From Lonicera japonica (Eukaryota; Streptophyta; Magnoliopsida; Dipsacales; Caprifoliaceae), in the NCBI GenBank assembly GCA_021464415.1, contig CM038469.1, positions 7,976,501-8,040,500 on the forward strand: a stretch of 64,000 bases of DNA, given 5' to 3'. Below the pieces are notes generated by a model that made no database searches, was not told where the DNA came from, and saw nothing but the letters and a program-made list of their open reading frames with translations. Positions within the stretch are counted from its first letter, which is position 1. Every line of letters begins with the position of its first letter. Position numbers and translations under genes: made by a program. This document shows positions 35,128-47,925 of the stretch, piece by piece.

Positions 35128-37276
35128 TCATTTTCCTGCATTTAACAGAAATTCTCTTGTGAGAAAATTTGGTATAGAGTTTTCACTGCCTTTTATATAT
35201 TCTATATCAAAATCAAAAATACTTAGTAAATATTGCCATCTAGCAAAAATTTGTTTTGAAGCAATATTCTCAACGTCTTTTTCCAAAACATATTTAGCAG
35301 ATTTACAATCTATTCTAATTAAAAACTTTTTGTTTAACAAATCACTTTGGAATTTATTAATACAAAGTACTAGAGATAAAATTTCTTTTTTAATAGTAGA
35401 ATAGTTTACTTGTATGCTATCCCATGCACCTGAATGAAAATGTACAACCTGTTCAGGAGAATTTGGGGTTAACTTTTGCCTGAGAATTCCTCCAAAACCA
35501 ATCTCAGAGGCGTCAATTTCGAAAATTTTGAAAGCAGATGGGTTGGAAATGCCAAGACAAGGCAATGTCTTAACATGTTTTTTATTGTCTTGGACTATGG
35601 AAGTATGAATTTTAGTCCAAGGAGGAGGATTACTTTGAAGTCGTTCAAATAACGGCTTACATTGTTTACGCAAATTTTTATAGAAATCACTAATGTTAAT
35701 TAAGAGAACCCAAAAACCTTTGTAACTGGTTTTTATTTAGGATCTCATCAGGGAACTTATCTGCAAATTGTAAAGCTTTCTATCAATTGGCCTAATTTGG
35801 TTGTACTGAATGTTGTGTCCTAAAAACCTAATTTTGGTTTGAAATAGGCAACATTTAGTAGGTGATAGAACTAGACCATTTAATTTTATTATTTTGAAAA
35901 ATGAATTTAGGTGTTTCCAATGCTTTTCTATTGACTTTGAAAAGATGAGCACGTCGTCTATATAGACAATGGAAAAATGACTATAGAGATTTAGAATATC
36001 ATTCATGATATTCTGGAATTCACTAGGGGCATTCTTAAGACCAAAGGGCATAACATTCCACTCATAATGACCAAAAGGAGTGGTGAAAGCCGTTTTGTAT
36101 CTATCTTCTTCATGGATTTGGATTTGCTAAAATCCACTTTTAAGATCGAATTTACTAAAGACTAAAGCTTGATCTAGTCTATTAATTAAATCTTTTTTAG
36201 TAGGTAGTGGATACCTAATCCATTCTAAAACTTTGTTTAATGGTTTATAATTAATTACTAATCTTGGGGATCCTCTTTCTATTTCAGCATTCTTATTGAC
36301 ATAGAAAGCTGGACAAGACCAGGGAGATTTATTTTTCCTTATGATTTTCTTTTGGATTAAATCATTTATTTATTTTTTAGAAAATTCCATTTGTTCATGA
36401 TTCATTTGTATAGGTCTAGCCTTTGTAGGAATCAAATGTTCTTTGAATTCCTTAGCGTAAAGAAGCCTTACAATATGCCTTTTGCGGTGCCAAAAGGCAT
36501 GCGGTAAATCTGAAAAAACTTCTCCTACAAGCATTTCATTAAATTCTTTAATTCTAGCTTGTAATTTAGAATCTTGTAATTGTTCTTCAATTTTCTTATA
36601 TTTAATTTCATCTTTTAAAAATTTCAATTGATTTGACTTACTATTCAGTATGTTTAAATTTTTTGAAATTGATTGTTCTTTTATCATTCTTAGGTTTCTT
36701 TCCTTTGGTTGTGTAGTTAATTTAAAGGTAACTTTGTGCCCTAAATGTTTAGTGGGTAATCCTTTACTTGAGGTCTTAAATGTAAATAAAAGATATATAA
36801 ATGGTAGGCCTAAAATAACTTTATCTGTCATGTTTCTTATTAAGACGAAAGCTATTTTATAACATACTCTATCTTGGCAGATATGTACCCTAGGTAATTT
36901 ATATTTCATTTCTATTTTACTATCATTAGCTGAACTTAGTCTTTCACTTGTTTTTTTGATAATACATTATTGGAACTAATCCTTCTTCAATGCAATTTAG
37001 ATCTGCACCAGTGTCTAAAAGAGCATGAAGTTCCAAAACAAATGTTTTATTTATAATCATAGTGACATTTATATGGCATTTTTGAATTGTTATGTCTTTT
37101 AATCTATTTAAAGAATAATTTTGTACTTCAATATCAAGGTCTTCTTTTTCTGGGCAACTAGTTTCTTCTTTTTCATTATTTCCTTTAACTGATTCTTCTT
37201 CATCGTCGTCACTAGGGGAAGAAAAATTATGGGTTTGTAAATTTGATTTACTAATTTCATCAAATTTTTTGATCAT
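35128..37276 (-). pseudogene. Pararetrovirus 1 protease, RT and RNase H region
   Basis: Protease at 37276-36944 contains LLDTGADLNC. RT runs from ~36370 to 35737, with VINYKPLN, FSKFDLKSGF and the catalytic YIDDVLIF (near 35960). RNase H is 35673-35128, with EIDASEIGFGG and IKGSENSIPNFLTREF at the end. Damage seen: a TAG where the Trp after KSGF belongs (near 36128), a stop near 36370, and breaks near 36940 and 35700. The domains are complete in order, so decay is moderate. No integrase follows. Confidence 0.82.
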
Positions 37277-38706
37277 TTATTTTCTTAGTTCAAGAATTTC
37301 TTTCTTTAATTTAGAAATTTCTTTCTTTAAATTATTAACTTCTAAATTTAGTTCTGGAAGTGTTACCTCTTTAACTGGATTTTTAAATCATTCTAGAGTT
37401 TTATTGATACTGAAAATAGGTTTCTCTTTATTTTTAAGTAATTTTTGTGCTTTAGATTCAGTTGTTAATAATTTTTCTAATCGATTCATGTATTGGGTTT
37501 TTAACTGTGGATTTGATATTTTATTTATTAAATCAATTAACAAATTCTTTTCTTCTTGGATTTTTGTTAATACATTTACTTGTTTATTACAACGGTTTTA
37601 GTATAATTGTTACTACAACTCAATTGAGGGGGTTCTTCATCAGATTGACTAGAATAAGTAGTTGACTCTTCAGAACTTTGACAAGGTAAACTGGATCCCA
37701 ACGATTCACCTTCAGATTGATTTTCAATCCTCATGAGTTCTAGAATGTGTTCTACTTCTTCCTCAGGTACATTCAGCTGACTTAGTTTTTCTTTGACTCT
37801 ACATTCATTTTTATAGTGCCATTTTTTTCCACAATTATGACAGGTTATTTTACTTTTATCAAATTTCTTATTTGATTTTCTTCTCTTACTGGATGAAGGC
37901 TTTTTATAATAATCTTCTGAATTATTCTTCTCACTTTTCTTTTTGTGAGATTTGTATTTTTTTTATCTTTTTTAGTATGTTTGATCTTTCTCCTAGAAGG
38001 GGCAACAGGGGGTAAACCGTATTGTTCACAAAATGTTCCTAATTCATATTTAGCCTTATTTTTTATCTTTACTTGCTTGTTTACTTAATTTAAAGTTTAT
38101 GCACATTTTTAGGCCTGTCTTTTGTATTTGACTAATTATATCTCCATATGTTATGTTATCATAATCTATGTAACCTAAATTTTTGCTTAATACTTCCCTA
38201 ATTTTATGGGCAAATAAGCTAGGCAAACCATTTACAAATTTCTCTTTCCAAAATGGTTTGTTACTGTCATCTCTCATCATGACTCTAGAGGTAAATACAT
38301 CCTTATACCACCTAAAATCACTAAGAGTTGGGCAAGTAAGGTTACTTAATTGGTCATGAAGTCTCTCAATTATATTGTTGGGAGTTCCTATGAAATGTTT
38401 GATTATGGTGTAGACTAAGGTATTGACACCATATGGAGGGCCATAATTGATTTCTTCATCATAAATAGGGTTTCCCTCTTCGTCAAGTTGTACAGCATGT
38501 ATTATTGACTCTCTAGTGTCTTCAGTGAGATGTTTTTCCCACCATGACCTAAGTGTTCCTGTGAATCTTGAAGCTAGGAGTTCAACTATTTTAGGCTGAG
38601 TTAAATCATGATAAGCATTTAAGTAGCTATTGGCTACTATAGACATGTGACTTAATTTGTTAATTAATTCTTGTTCACTTAATCCATCAATGTTCCACTC
38701 ATACAT
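37277..38706 (-). pseudogene. Pararetrovirus 1 coat protein region
   Basis: The frame 38706-38056 has the Caulimoviridae coat core (RSWWEKHL, CPTLSDFRWYKDVF, FWKEKFVNGLP). It is followed, after frame breaks, by the zinc knuckle CHNCGKKWHYKNEC near 37840-37800 and a serine/glutamate-rich stretch leading to the protease. Coat proteins of this family bind the genomic nucleic acid through this knuckle. Confidence 0.75.
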
Positions 38707-40078
38707 TTTATTAGATGAAATTGCAAATTGATTATTTAAATTTCTTTCTTCATATTGAAGGTTGGGAGGAGTTGGCCTGGTGTACCAATTTTTGGTATTA
38801 CTAGTAGGGTTTGGCTTGTTAAAGGTTATTTTATTAAATTGATTTTCAATTTCTTGGATAATGTAATTATCACTTTCAGATTCACTTTGATCACTTTGGT
38901 TATTTTCCTTTTTTAAAGCAGTTACATTTTTTGTACCACTTGTTGTAGTTGTTGTACTGCTTAAATGTCCTAATAACAGGTCAATTTTTCTTGTTAATTC
39001 CTTATCTTTATTTGGTAATCCTAAACCATCTCTTTGTTCAGGTAAATGTAATATTGGTTTTTTAGATTTTTTTCTTAATTATAGTACCTTCAATTTTTGT
39101 TTCAATTTTTTCTTCGATTTTATCTAATTGCTTGCCTATTGAAACTAAGTATTGGTTAGTGTAATTATTTTGTTCTATAATTTTTTTATCATCAATTTTA
39201 CTTTCTGGTTCAGGTACTTTGAACGGAGAAGCTTTTACTGAAGTATTTTTTACTTGTATATTCAGAGTTTCAAGAGGAGGATGGCTGGATGTAATTTTTG
39301 TATTATCTTCTTTGGTCCATTGAGTTTTTGTAATAACATTACATTTATTATAATACTTCTTGTACCATAGGAAAAAATCGATATTTATTTTTTCTTTCTT
39401 TATCCATTTTTTCCATTTATGTATTATTTTTTCTCTTTCAAATTCAGAGTTTTCTGCCCTAAATTCATGTCTTAATTTTTTGTTTTCTTTGGAATTAAAA
39501 TTACTAGTTAATGTATCCTAATTAATTTTAAAGTCTTTTGAAATTACTCTCAATTGGTGATATGGTGCTTGGAAATCAGATTGTGATATAGATTCATTAT
39601 CTCCAATATCTTGATCACTTACTGATTCTTTTTCTTTGTTTTTATATATTGGACGTGTTACTTGTCCTAGATTTGTGGTTCCTGATATTTTTGTTTCTGG
39701 TAGTGATATATTACTTATTAGATCATTATCTTTTCTAGATATATTATCTATTCTGGAAGGAAAAGATGATGTACTAGGGGATGATTCTAAGATTAAAGGA
39801 GGTTTCCTAAATCTAGATTCATCAAAATTTATTCTTACCATTCCATCTAAATATTGTTTAATATTGTCTAGATTCATGAAATTACTAGTTATTGGTTTTT
39901 GAGGGATTTCATTTTCTAAAATCCATTGACTTGGAAGATTTATGTCTTCCCAAAATATCGTTTTTGGAACTAGTATATTAGCATCATCAGTACTACTTTG
40001 AATTAATTTTTTTTTTTATCTTTTGGTGATTTACTTGTTAATTCCTTAATTATAGTACCTTCAATTTTTGTTTCAATT
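38707..40078 (-). pseudogene. Pararetrovirus 1 region between movement and coat proteins
   Basis: The best open piece is 39877-39518, rich in Ser, Asp and Ile, with QAPYHQLRVISKD. Upstream of it IPQKPITSN and PSQWILE-type text is seen. Downstream (39517-38707) the frame is broken, with low-complexity Lys/Ile and Ser/Asp stretches. The movement protein motif itself is not found. A phrase of about 30 bases (ATTATAGTACCTTCAATTTT and onward) occurs twice, near 39078 and 40050, suggesting a small rearrangement at the right edge. Confidence 0.55.
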
Positions 40079-40123
40079 TGATGTGGTGATCGTCGATCCA
40101 ATAGATTGATGATCACCACATCA
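40079..40123. repeat. Hairpin at the right edge of pararetrovirus 1
   Basis: The arms TGATGTGGTGATC and GATCACCACATCA are perfectly complementary. With two mismatches the stem extends to 20 bases around the loop CAATA. Part of it (TCCAATAGATTGATGATCA) matches 33072-33090 next to the viral PBS at 18 of 19 positions, so it is probably derived from the viral leader. Confidence 0.75.
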
Positions 40124-40143
40124 AATGGATATAGTATCTTTGA

Positions 40144-40194
<51 letters not shown>
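40144..40194. repeat. (ATT)n microsatellite
   Basis: About 17 ATT units directly next to the viral border. Endogenous florendoviruses are often found beside simple AT-rich repeats. Confidence 0.95.
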
Positions 40195-40196
<2 letters not shown>

Positions 40197-43100
40197 ATAA
40201 ATAAATAAACTTTTTTTAAAATTTGTTATTTTCACTTAAGTGACTAACATTGATCACTTAAGTAATTCTTAAACGAATAGTTATGTAGCCATATGTCATT
40301 TAAGAATTTTTTTTTAACAAAATATTTAGCGAGATTCTTTCCTTCGCTATATCAAAATTTCACCACGCCTAAATTTTCATTCTCCTCCTTTCAAATTTTC
40401 CCCTTTTTCAAATTTCGAGTCCCCAATCTCTACCCTCACTCAACCCCTCTGGTCCTCTCTACCATGTCTCCACCTCACAGCTCCTCTCCTCCAAATCCCC
40501 ACCTCAAATCGATTAATCGCCTATCTCTCCTCATCCACGAATCTGTCTACCGTGCCCTAATCTCTATGACCTAGTTTTTGACACCACCGTCACCACAAAC
40601 ATCTATATCTCAGTGACCTAGAGCTTTGGCACAATATTGTTCAGGTAAGCTCTGCATTTCTTCTCCTTCTAGTTCATTCAACACGAACGAGCTTCATACT
40701 AAAAGCTCTGCATATCTTGCTTCATACTATTCTACTCGTGTTTATGTCGAATTGTTTATGTATAATTTACCCAAGGCCATACTTGTAGCGAGCCCATTTC
40801 AGCTAAGAATCCATCGTGGAATGTATTTTAACTAATCTTTTTATAGTTTGTAGAAATTTTTCTGTTATTAAATATATATATATGTCTCAGCTTAACTCTC
40901 TGTGCTTGTAGATTTCCCCTCTTTGTTGCTCTTCCTATCTGTCTTGTATATATATATCATTGAAATATATAAAATATAGATGTAAGGTTGTCTTTCTCTG
41001 TTTCTTAAGAATCCCATTTTAACAAAGGATCTCTCGTGGATTAGATTCTAACAAATCTTTTAATAATTTGTAAAAACTTTTTTGTCATTCGTTATGTCTC
41101 AGCTTCACTTAATTATATGCGCTTACAGTACTACTCAAGTCATTTTCATGACGAATAATTTGTACCTACACATAAACCCGCACTTATAATGAATTAACCA
41201 AATGATCATTATTTATTTTCTTGTTTCAGTTCATTCACAACGTTGAAAATGCAATTACACATGCTAATGAATGGCTGTTGATTGTGGAATTAAATTTCAA
41301 TTTTGCTAAGAAGGAATAATGTCCACAAAGTTGGGCTCCAGATGATATAGAGAGTGAGTTAAGAGAAAGCCTGAAATAAAAAAATGAATAGACATGGTTA
41401 GACTTGATGTTGTCAAATTAAGATTAATTTTTTATATTCGGTGATCCTACACAAAACTCTATTGTTATGTTTTATATTCGGTTGTGATGTGTTATCAGTT
41501 TTGTGGTGCTGTGTACTCAGCGATAATTTGCTGCCTATTACAGTCGGTAGAGTGTGTGCACGACCAATACCCATTAACACTAGTGGCTTCTCTTGCTCAT
41601 TGATTTCTTTTACCTTCACCACAGCTACACCGAGAGGTAGGATAATCCAACTATATCTATATATCTTCAGTGTGTAACAATTGATTGGTAGTATTTGTTT
41701 TCTGTAGAATTTAAGTTGGGACCAAGACCGACCGATCGACCAACTATTTTTTATACTAAATAGAAGTTGCAACTTTATAGAGTATCGCTATAGAGAGGTT
41801 TTCTTGGAGTTAGAATTGAACTTAGAATGCTATATACAAACATTGTGGAAAAACATATAAATGGAAGTAAAATTGATTCAATTCCATTCAAGTTATATAA
41901 TAGGTTGACAAATTGAACATGAATTAGTACAAATAGTACTTATATAATAGGTTAAAAAACTGAACATATGTTTACTAATAACAGTTAGTTATGGTCACCA
42001 GCTCCACTCCAAACAATTTCACCTTGGTAGACATATTTCTTCTTCACCTGCTTTGACCCTAAGATGTAGCACCATTATCATAATAATGTCATCTCTTTCT
42101 AATTTCTCTATATATATATATATGTATCGATATATACATATATATACAAGTTATGTGAAAATGTCATTTCTTCCCACCTAACATTCATGTATCTATTTTT
42201 GCTGTAGAATATAATTTTTACTATTATTTGTTCTTTAGCTTGACTTTGATTCAAGTGTATATGTTAGTATACTTCATAAATTAGGATTATTGTAAATTTT
42301 CGTTGTTACTCGGTTAGTAATTAGGATTCAAATGTATCTTATGGGTTTAGATAGTGACCGATGCCCAGTGTATTATATGCTTATTTGAAAACAGATAAAC
42401 TTGACCAAAGTTAGTTCCTTGTTTTTTTTCTTGGTTCTGAATTTTTAAACACTCCCATTTTTAGCAATTATGCATCCCTTTGTGCGCATCTATATTTGTC
42501 TAATGTACTTATAGAGTACATCTAGGGGCAGAGTGAGGATTTAGATTGGGGGCCAAAATAGTTGCTATATACATATAGATCCGACCGAGTACATTACTAT
42601 TTAGTCTGCCTTAATTGTAGAATTTATTCTTCTAGGTGCATGCTTATAATTTTTTTCAGCGGAAGTATTTTCTCACATTTCAAAATTCCAAATCTAAGGT
42701 CTATAATAATTTTGTGAGTCGTGCATTTACGAAAAATATTCATCATCTTTTTCAGAATCTTAAATTAGTTTGTGGATTCTTGTAATACTTTTTATTTTTA
42801 ATGATAAAAAAGGATTTCAACAGTTCTTGTTTCTTTTTTCTTTCATCATAAGTGAACATGATAGCGTTATTTTCTGATTAATGATAGAGACATTAACTAG
42901 GAGTTGTAATCTCTTATGGACCAAAGTGTTTCTTTGGGATCGATAACTAAGAAAACTATAAACTTTATTTAAATTGAGAAATTTACAAACTGGAAGAAAG
43001 AGAACAAAAGGACTAAACGGACTCCAACATGTTTTAAGTCCGGATGACGTCATTGCTAACGTGTGCTTGAAAGAGACAGAAAGATCCCTGATGCAGTTGT

Positions 43101-43215
43101 TTGGAGCAAAGCATCAAAATGCTTTAATAAAGTAGTTTACTTTAAGAAAAGTTACTTTAAACTTGGTCGGGGATCAATAATTCCTTCACATAGGAGCTTT
43201 ACCTTTCTTGTCCTT
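40195..43215. other. Unrecognised DNA between the two pararetroviruses
   Basis: Some short pieces look exon-like. 40464-40574 is proline/serine-rich and ends SINRLSLLIHESVYRA. 41230-41317, after a TTGTTTCAG acceptor-like site, reads FIHNVENAITHANEWLL. I do not recognise a family and cannot link them. A ~100 bp stretch is imperfectly repeated (about 40795-40895 and 41021-41122, GTCTCAGCTT at each end). The rest is AT-rich without signal. Confidence 0.3.
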
Positions 43216-43239
43216 TTTTTCTTTCTTATCTTTGTAAAG

Positions 43240-44260
43240 CTAAGATAACCATCTACCCATGTGGCCTTCCATAGCTTCATTATTATTGATACATTTCGTA
43301 TCTTCTTCAAAAATAACTTCTTCTTCATCATCTTTGTCTATATCGAAGAATGGTACATCCTCCCTTTGTTCAAAAGAAGTAGGAGTCGCATGTTTAGAGG
43401 ACGTAGACATACAATCCTCATCCATGTCCAGTTTAGAAGCTAAGGTAGATAAAATTTTTGCTTTTAGCTCTTTGATAGGGGTATTAGGGAATTTCTTTTT
43501 GAGAGATGCAAGAGAAGGACTTTTAAACTCTGTTTTTTCTAGATTAATATTGTTTTTGGCCAATTCATCAAGTTTAACCTGCTCATTGAACTCAATATAA
43601 TTTTCTACATCGTTAACCATTTGGTGAAGGAGTTCATTAATTTCAAAACGTGGCTGTCATTTATAAAAATAGTCCCTAACCAGCATAAATAAACCATCCT
43701 TGGTTGCTGTATTAAAAGACCAATGCCATATCCATGGGATTTCATAATGTCCCAAAAACCGCAATAATATCAAAATTTTAGTATGGACCTCCTTTTCTTG
43801 ATGTTTAGGATGGTGGATACAATATTGATTAAACGCATTTGATAATTCTGGTGGGGGGGGGGGATAGCCCTCTCTGGTCCTATAAGGATGAACCATTGGA
43901 AAAACCAGTGGGGTAATTCTTTAAGAGTGATATAGAGTTCTTTAAGAATTTCAAACCTGAAAAACCAAGTATACGTATTAAATGAATTTTGATAGAAAAA
44001 AGCCTTTTTTCCAGGCCTCGACATAATCCCAATAATTATACTCATAAGTATTACCATAATAATTTTTAAGGTTTCGAACTTGGTTAGGATTTAATCCCCA
44101 ATCTTCAATGCTAGTTATTCTTAAAATAAAAGCTTTACTAAAAGCAATCTCTGAATTATAGGATCCTGGGTTTCTATACATGTGCATAAAGTTTGCCGAA
44201 TTTGTTTCTTTAAGAATGGCTTCAAAGTAGTCTCTTGTTTTTCCTCCTATAAGGGGGAAT
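43240..44260 (-). pseudogene. Pararetrovirus 2 ORF2 remnant
   Basis: Fragments at 44187-43978, 44057-43770, 43896-43657 and 43620-43240 are in different frames. They correspond to ORF2 of copy 1: an aromatic middle (ILRITSIEDWG, then WFFQWF), PWIWHWSFN like the PWIVKWNFH of copy 1, and a helical tail (IKELKAKILSTLASKLD) followed by acidic residues. Frameshifts make it non-functional. Confidence 0.6.
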
Positions 44261-44517
44261 TACATTCTTGGTTCAAAATACCTTTGAGCAATAGTTCCAG
44301 GATTTAGAATAAATTTTTTGTCACTCTCTTTAAAATACATTACAAAATCTTATTGAAATTTTTTGAGTGCAATAGGTGCTGGTTCTTTAAGAACTTCTTT
44401 AAAGGTTTTAAGTTTAACAGGGGTTCTTGAAGAGCTAGAGTCCTCTTCCTCCATCTCTGCCTTGTCCTCTTTGAGAGGACTAAGGGCCTGGTCTTGGAGG
44501 ACGACTCATTTAGCACC

Positions 44518-45800
44518 CTACAAAAATTCTCTAGTTAGAAAGTTAGGAAGGGAATTTAATTCACCTTTTATAAATTCCATTTGAAAATCAAATACTGTTA
44601 ATATAGCTTGCCATCTAGCAAAGATTTGCTTTGAAGCGATGTTTTTAACGTCTTTTTCAAGAACATCTTTGGCTTCCTTATAATCAATTCTTAATAAAAA
44701 TTCTTGATTTAATAAATCTTCTTGGAAATCAGAAATACACTCAACAATAGATAAGATTTCTTTTTTTATAGTAGAATAATTTCTCTGAGCAGGGTTCCAT
44801 TTTCCCGAAGTATATCTTGAAAGAATTTCTTTATCAGAATTAGGAAAACGTTGTTTTAGTATACCACCATAGCCTAAATCAAAGGCATCAGTTTCAACAA
44901 TTTTAAAGGAGTGTGGAGATATAAGTGCTAGACAAGGTAATTGTTTAACTCTGGTCTTAATAAGTCTAACAGCATTAGTGTGTACACTAGACCATTGAGG
45001 AGGGTTCTTTTCAAGGCGCTCATAAAGGGGAATACAATCAGTAGCAAGATTTTTATAATAATATCTTATATAATTTAAAGAGCCTGGAAATCTCTGTAAT
45101 TGAGTTTTCTCTTTTAACTCATTAGGGAATTTATCAGCAAATTCAATAGTGCGATTTATAGGGATAATACTTCCTGTGGTTATCTTATGACCAAGAAACC
45201 TAATTTTAGTTTGAAACATACTTATTTTCTTAACAGATATAACTAAACCAGCCCTTTTTATAATTTTTATAAAAGTATTTATATGTTTAACATGTTGATC
45301 GATAGATTGAGCAAAAACTAATATATCATCAATATATACTATAGAAAATGTAGAATAAGGTGTAAAAAATACCATTCATAATATTTTGGAATTCTGAGGG
45401 GGCATTTTTAAGCCCGAAAGGCATAACATTCCATTTATAATGGCCAAACGGTACAGTAAAAGCTATTTTATACCTATCTTCCCTAGCAATTTGTATTTGC
45501 CAATATCCTGATTTTAAATCAAATTTTGAGAATATAGTAGCAGCTTGTAATCTATCTAAAATATCCTTTTTATTAGGGATAGGATACCTAATCCATTTAA
45601 GGATTTTATTTACAGGTTTGTAATTGATAACTAATCTAGGTGCCCTCTTTCTATTTTAGAAGCTTTATTGACATAAAAAGCGGTGCAGCTCCAAGGGGAA
45701 TAGCTTTTTCGGATAAGGTTTTTCTCAAGAAGAGAAGAGATTTATGTCTTGCAATATTCAAGAAGAACTGAATTCATTTGCGCTGGTCTAGCCTTCGTAG
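44518..45800 (-). pseudogene. Pararetrovirus 2 RT and RNase H
   Basis: The frame 45375-44518 begins just before the catalytic YIDDILVFA and runs through the RNase H domain (VETDAFDLGYGGILK) to NSLPNFLTREFL. The upstream RT half (45800-45376) is readable in pieces (MPFGLKNAPSEFQN spans the frame break near 45375). No integrase is present. Confidence 0.78.
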
Positions 45801-46000
45801 AAATATCTTTTTCATTAAAATTATCCTCGTAAGGAAGGGGAACAATATGTTGTTTTCTTTCCCAAAAAGCTGTGGGGGATATAACTACATATTTCTTGTA
45901 AAATACGATCCTGCAATCGTTTAATAGAAAGTTTTACCTTAGGTGAACTTATTTGAGGAGTAATACTCAAAATTTCCAGATCTTCCTGCAAGTAGTTTAA

Positions 46001-46459
46001 CTATTTTTCTTTAAAAATCAATCTATCTTTCATAACATTAATTTCTTTAGTTTGAGGTTTTGAAATAAATTGAAATACGATTTCTCTATCCTTATACTTA
46101 GTGGTAATTCCTTCAGTAATGACCGAAAATGGTTCAATAAGATTAAGAAAATGTGTTCCTAATATAACTCGTTGAGAAAGGTCTTTTATCATAATAAAAG
46201 TGCTTTTAATACAAATACCACCATTACAAATATATGCTTTAGAAAGTTTAAATCGAATTTTTAGTTTATTACCTCCAGCATTGGTAAGGGTTTGAGAGGT
46301 TTTGTCAAAATGATGAGTAGGTATTAGAACTTCTCTAATATAGTTTGGATCAGTTCCGCTGTCTACTAGAACAATATCTTTAAATATAAAGTCTTTATTA
46401 ACAACAATAGTAATGTTTATAAACCATTTTTGATAAGTAACATTATCTATAAGACTCAA
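46001..46459 (-). pseudogene. Pararetrovirus 2 aspartic protease
   Basis: The open frame includes LVDSGTDPNYI (active-site Asp-Ser-Gly) and LSQRVILGTHFLNLI, collinear with the protease region of copy 1. It is separated from the RT by about 200 broken bases. Confidence 0.65.
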
Positions 46460-47009
46460 AAACTTTTCTTCAGTTTTTTCTTCTTCAGTTATAATGACAG
46501 AAGCAGAGGGTTTATTTTCAATAATAATAAGTCTAGACTTGATTTCTTTAACTTCTTGTTTTAAAATATTGATTTCATTTTTTAAATCAGAGTAACTTCT
46601 TTAATAGAAGAGGATGCATTTAAATCATCTAAAATTTATTGAACTGAATAAGGTATCATAGAAGGAAAAAGGCTATTTTCTTTGGTTTTAAAAGTAGGCA
46701 AATATTGCTCGATAGGCTTTCATTTTACCGAGTTATCAGTAACTTGATATATAAGATCGGGAATAGATTGTTCTTCGTTAGTAAGGAGATTAATACTCAA
46801 ACCATTAGTTTCTAGAATAGCCTTATAATAATCTATCTATGATTTACACTGACAATCATGATTTGACTCAGTAGAAGAAGACTCATAATAAATTTCATTC
46901 ATAATATTTTCTTCTTTAACTTCCTCCTCATCATCAATAGGATTAAGAAAAGCAATAATTAATTGCTGCCTAAGGCCTTTATCTGTTATCTCATTAAGAT
47001 TTTTTTTGT

Positions 47010-47925
47010 CCAACACTTATTAGCATAATGGCCTGCTTTACCACATTTTTTACGAATAAGCTGGCTCATGTCAGTGGGTTTTCTTCTAAGGGTTCTTCTA
47101 TTGGGGCTAAGTTTAGTTCTAGAAGTAGAAGGATTTTATTTTCTATACTTTCTAGGGTTTTATGAGAGTGCCTTCGTCTGGTTTTAGGTTTACTAACTCA
47201 TTTAGTTTTGTCATAGGGAATACTCATGTCGTAACCAAATTGGTCATAAAACTCACATATCTCCTTTCTTCCGGTTAAGTTTTGGGCTTTAAGTTGAGCT
47301 TTAAGCTTAATGTCATTACAAAGGGATAAACCTTCAGCTATACATTCACTAATAAGTGCTCCATAGGTATATTCACTATAAGGGATAGAGGTGCCTCCAT
47401 GTCTTCTAACAATTCGGTCCTTAACCTTTTGGGCAAACATAGTGGGGAGCCTAGCTATAAACTTCTTTTTCCAGAAGTCAGCATCAGCATCATTTCTAAT
47501 CATAACTTTTGATAAGAATACATTCTTATACCATCTAAAATGGGTTAAGGTAGGGCACTCTAAGTTGATTAACAAATCTTTACTCTTATCTAGAGTATGT
47601 GGGTTTGGACCTATAAAATGTTGAACAATAGTGGTTAATAAAGAAAAAAAATGCATTTTCTTTAGTTTTAGGTTGTTTTTGAATAACATCCTGCTCCTAT
47701 TAATTCTTAATAGGGACATCTATCATAACAATCTTTATAGAATTTTTTATTTCCTCTTTCTGACTATCAATCATGGCGTTATCCCACCATCCTTTAAGTT
47801 GTCTTGAGAATCTAGAAATTATAAATTATGCTATACTTCTATCTCTACTTCCACTGGCCTTACAAACAGTAGCATACATAGACATACGGTAGATTTGAGT
47901 TAAGATCTAGTATTCTGACATATCG
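47010..47925 (-). pseudogene. Pararetrovirus 2 coat protein and altered zinc knuckle
   Basis: Readable from YEWN near 47925 and RFSRQLKGWWDNAM near 47800, then an open piece at 47719-47198 with CPTLTHFRWYKNVF and ADFWKKKFIARLP. The knuckle near 47060-47025 reads RKKCGKAGHYANKC, so the first Cys of CX2CX4HX4C is an Arg (CGT, one base from TGT). Confidence 0.65.

Larger units (their letters stand above)
33001..40123 (-). mobile_element. Endogenous pararetrovirus 1 (Caulimoviridae, florendovirus-like)
   Basis: In minus order: region after the movement protein (~40078-39063), coat protein with zinc knuckle, aspartic protease, RT, RNase H, a separate ORF2, then an intergenic region with TATA box and tRNA-Met PBS. 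There are no LTRs and no integrase, which separates it from Ty3 elements. The layout, one long polyprotein followed by an ORF of unknown function, fits florendoviruses. The movement protein itself is missing. Stops and frameshifts break the polyprotein, while ORF2 is intact. A hairpin (40079-40123) and an (ATT)n tract adjoin the right end. Confidence 0.82.

Noticed and set aside
40293..40574. 93-codon ORF as a gene
   Set aside because: The first half is Phe/Ser/Pro-rich low complexity; only the last ~35 codons look gene-like and no continuation was found.
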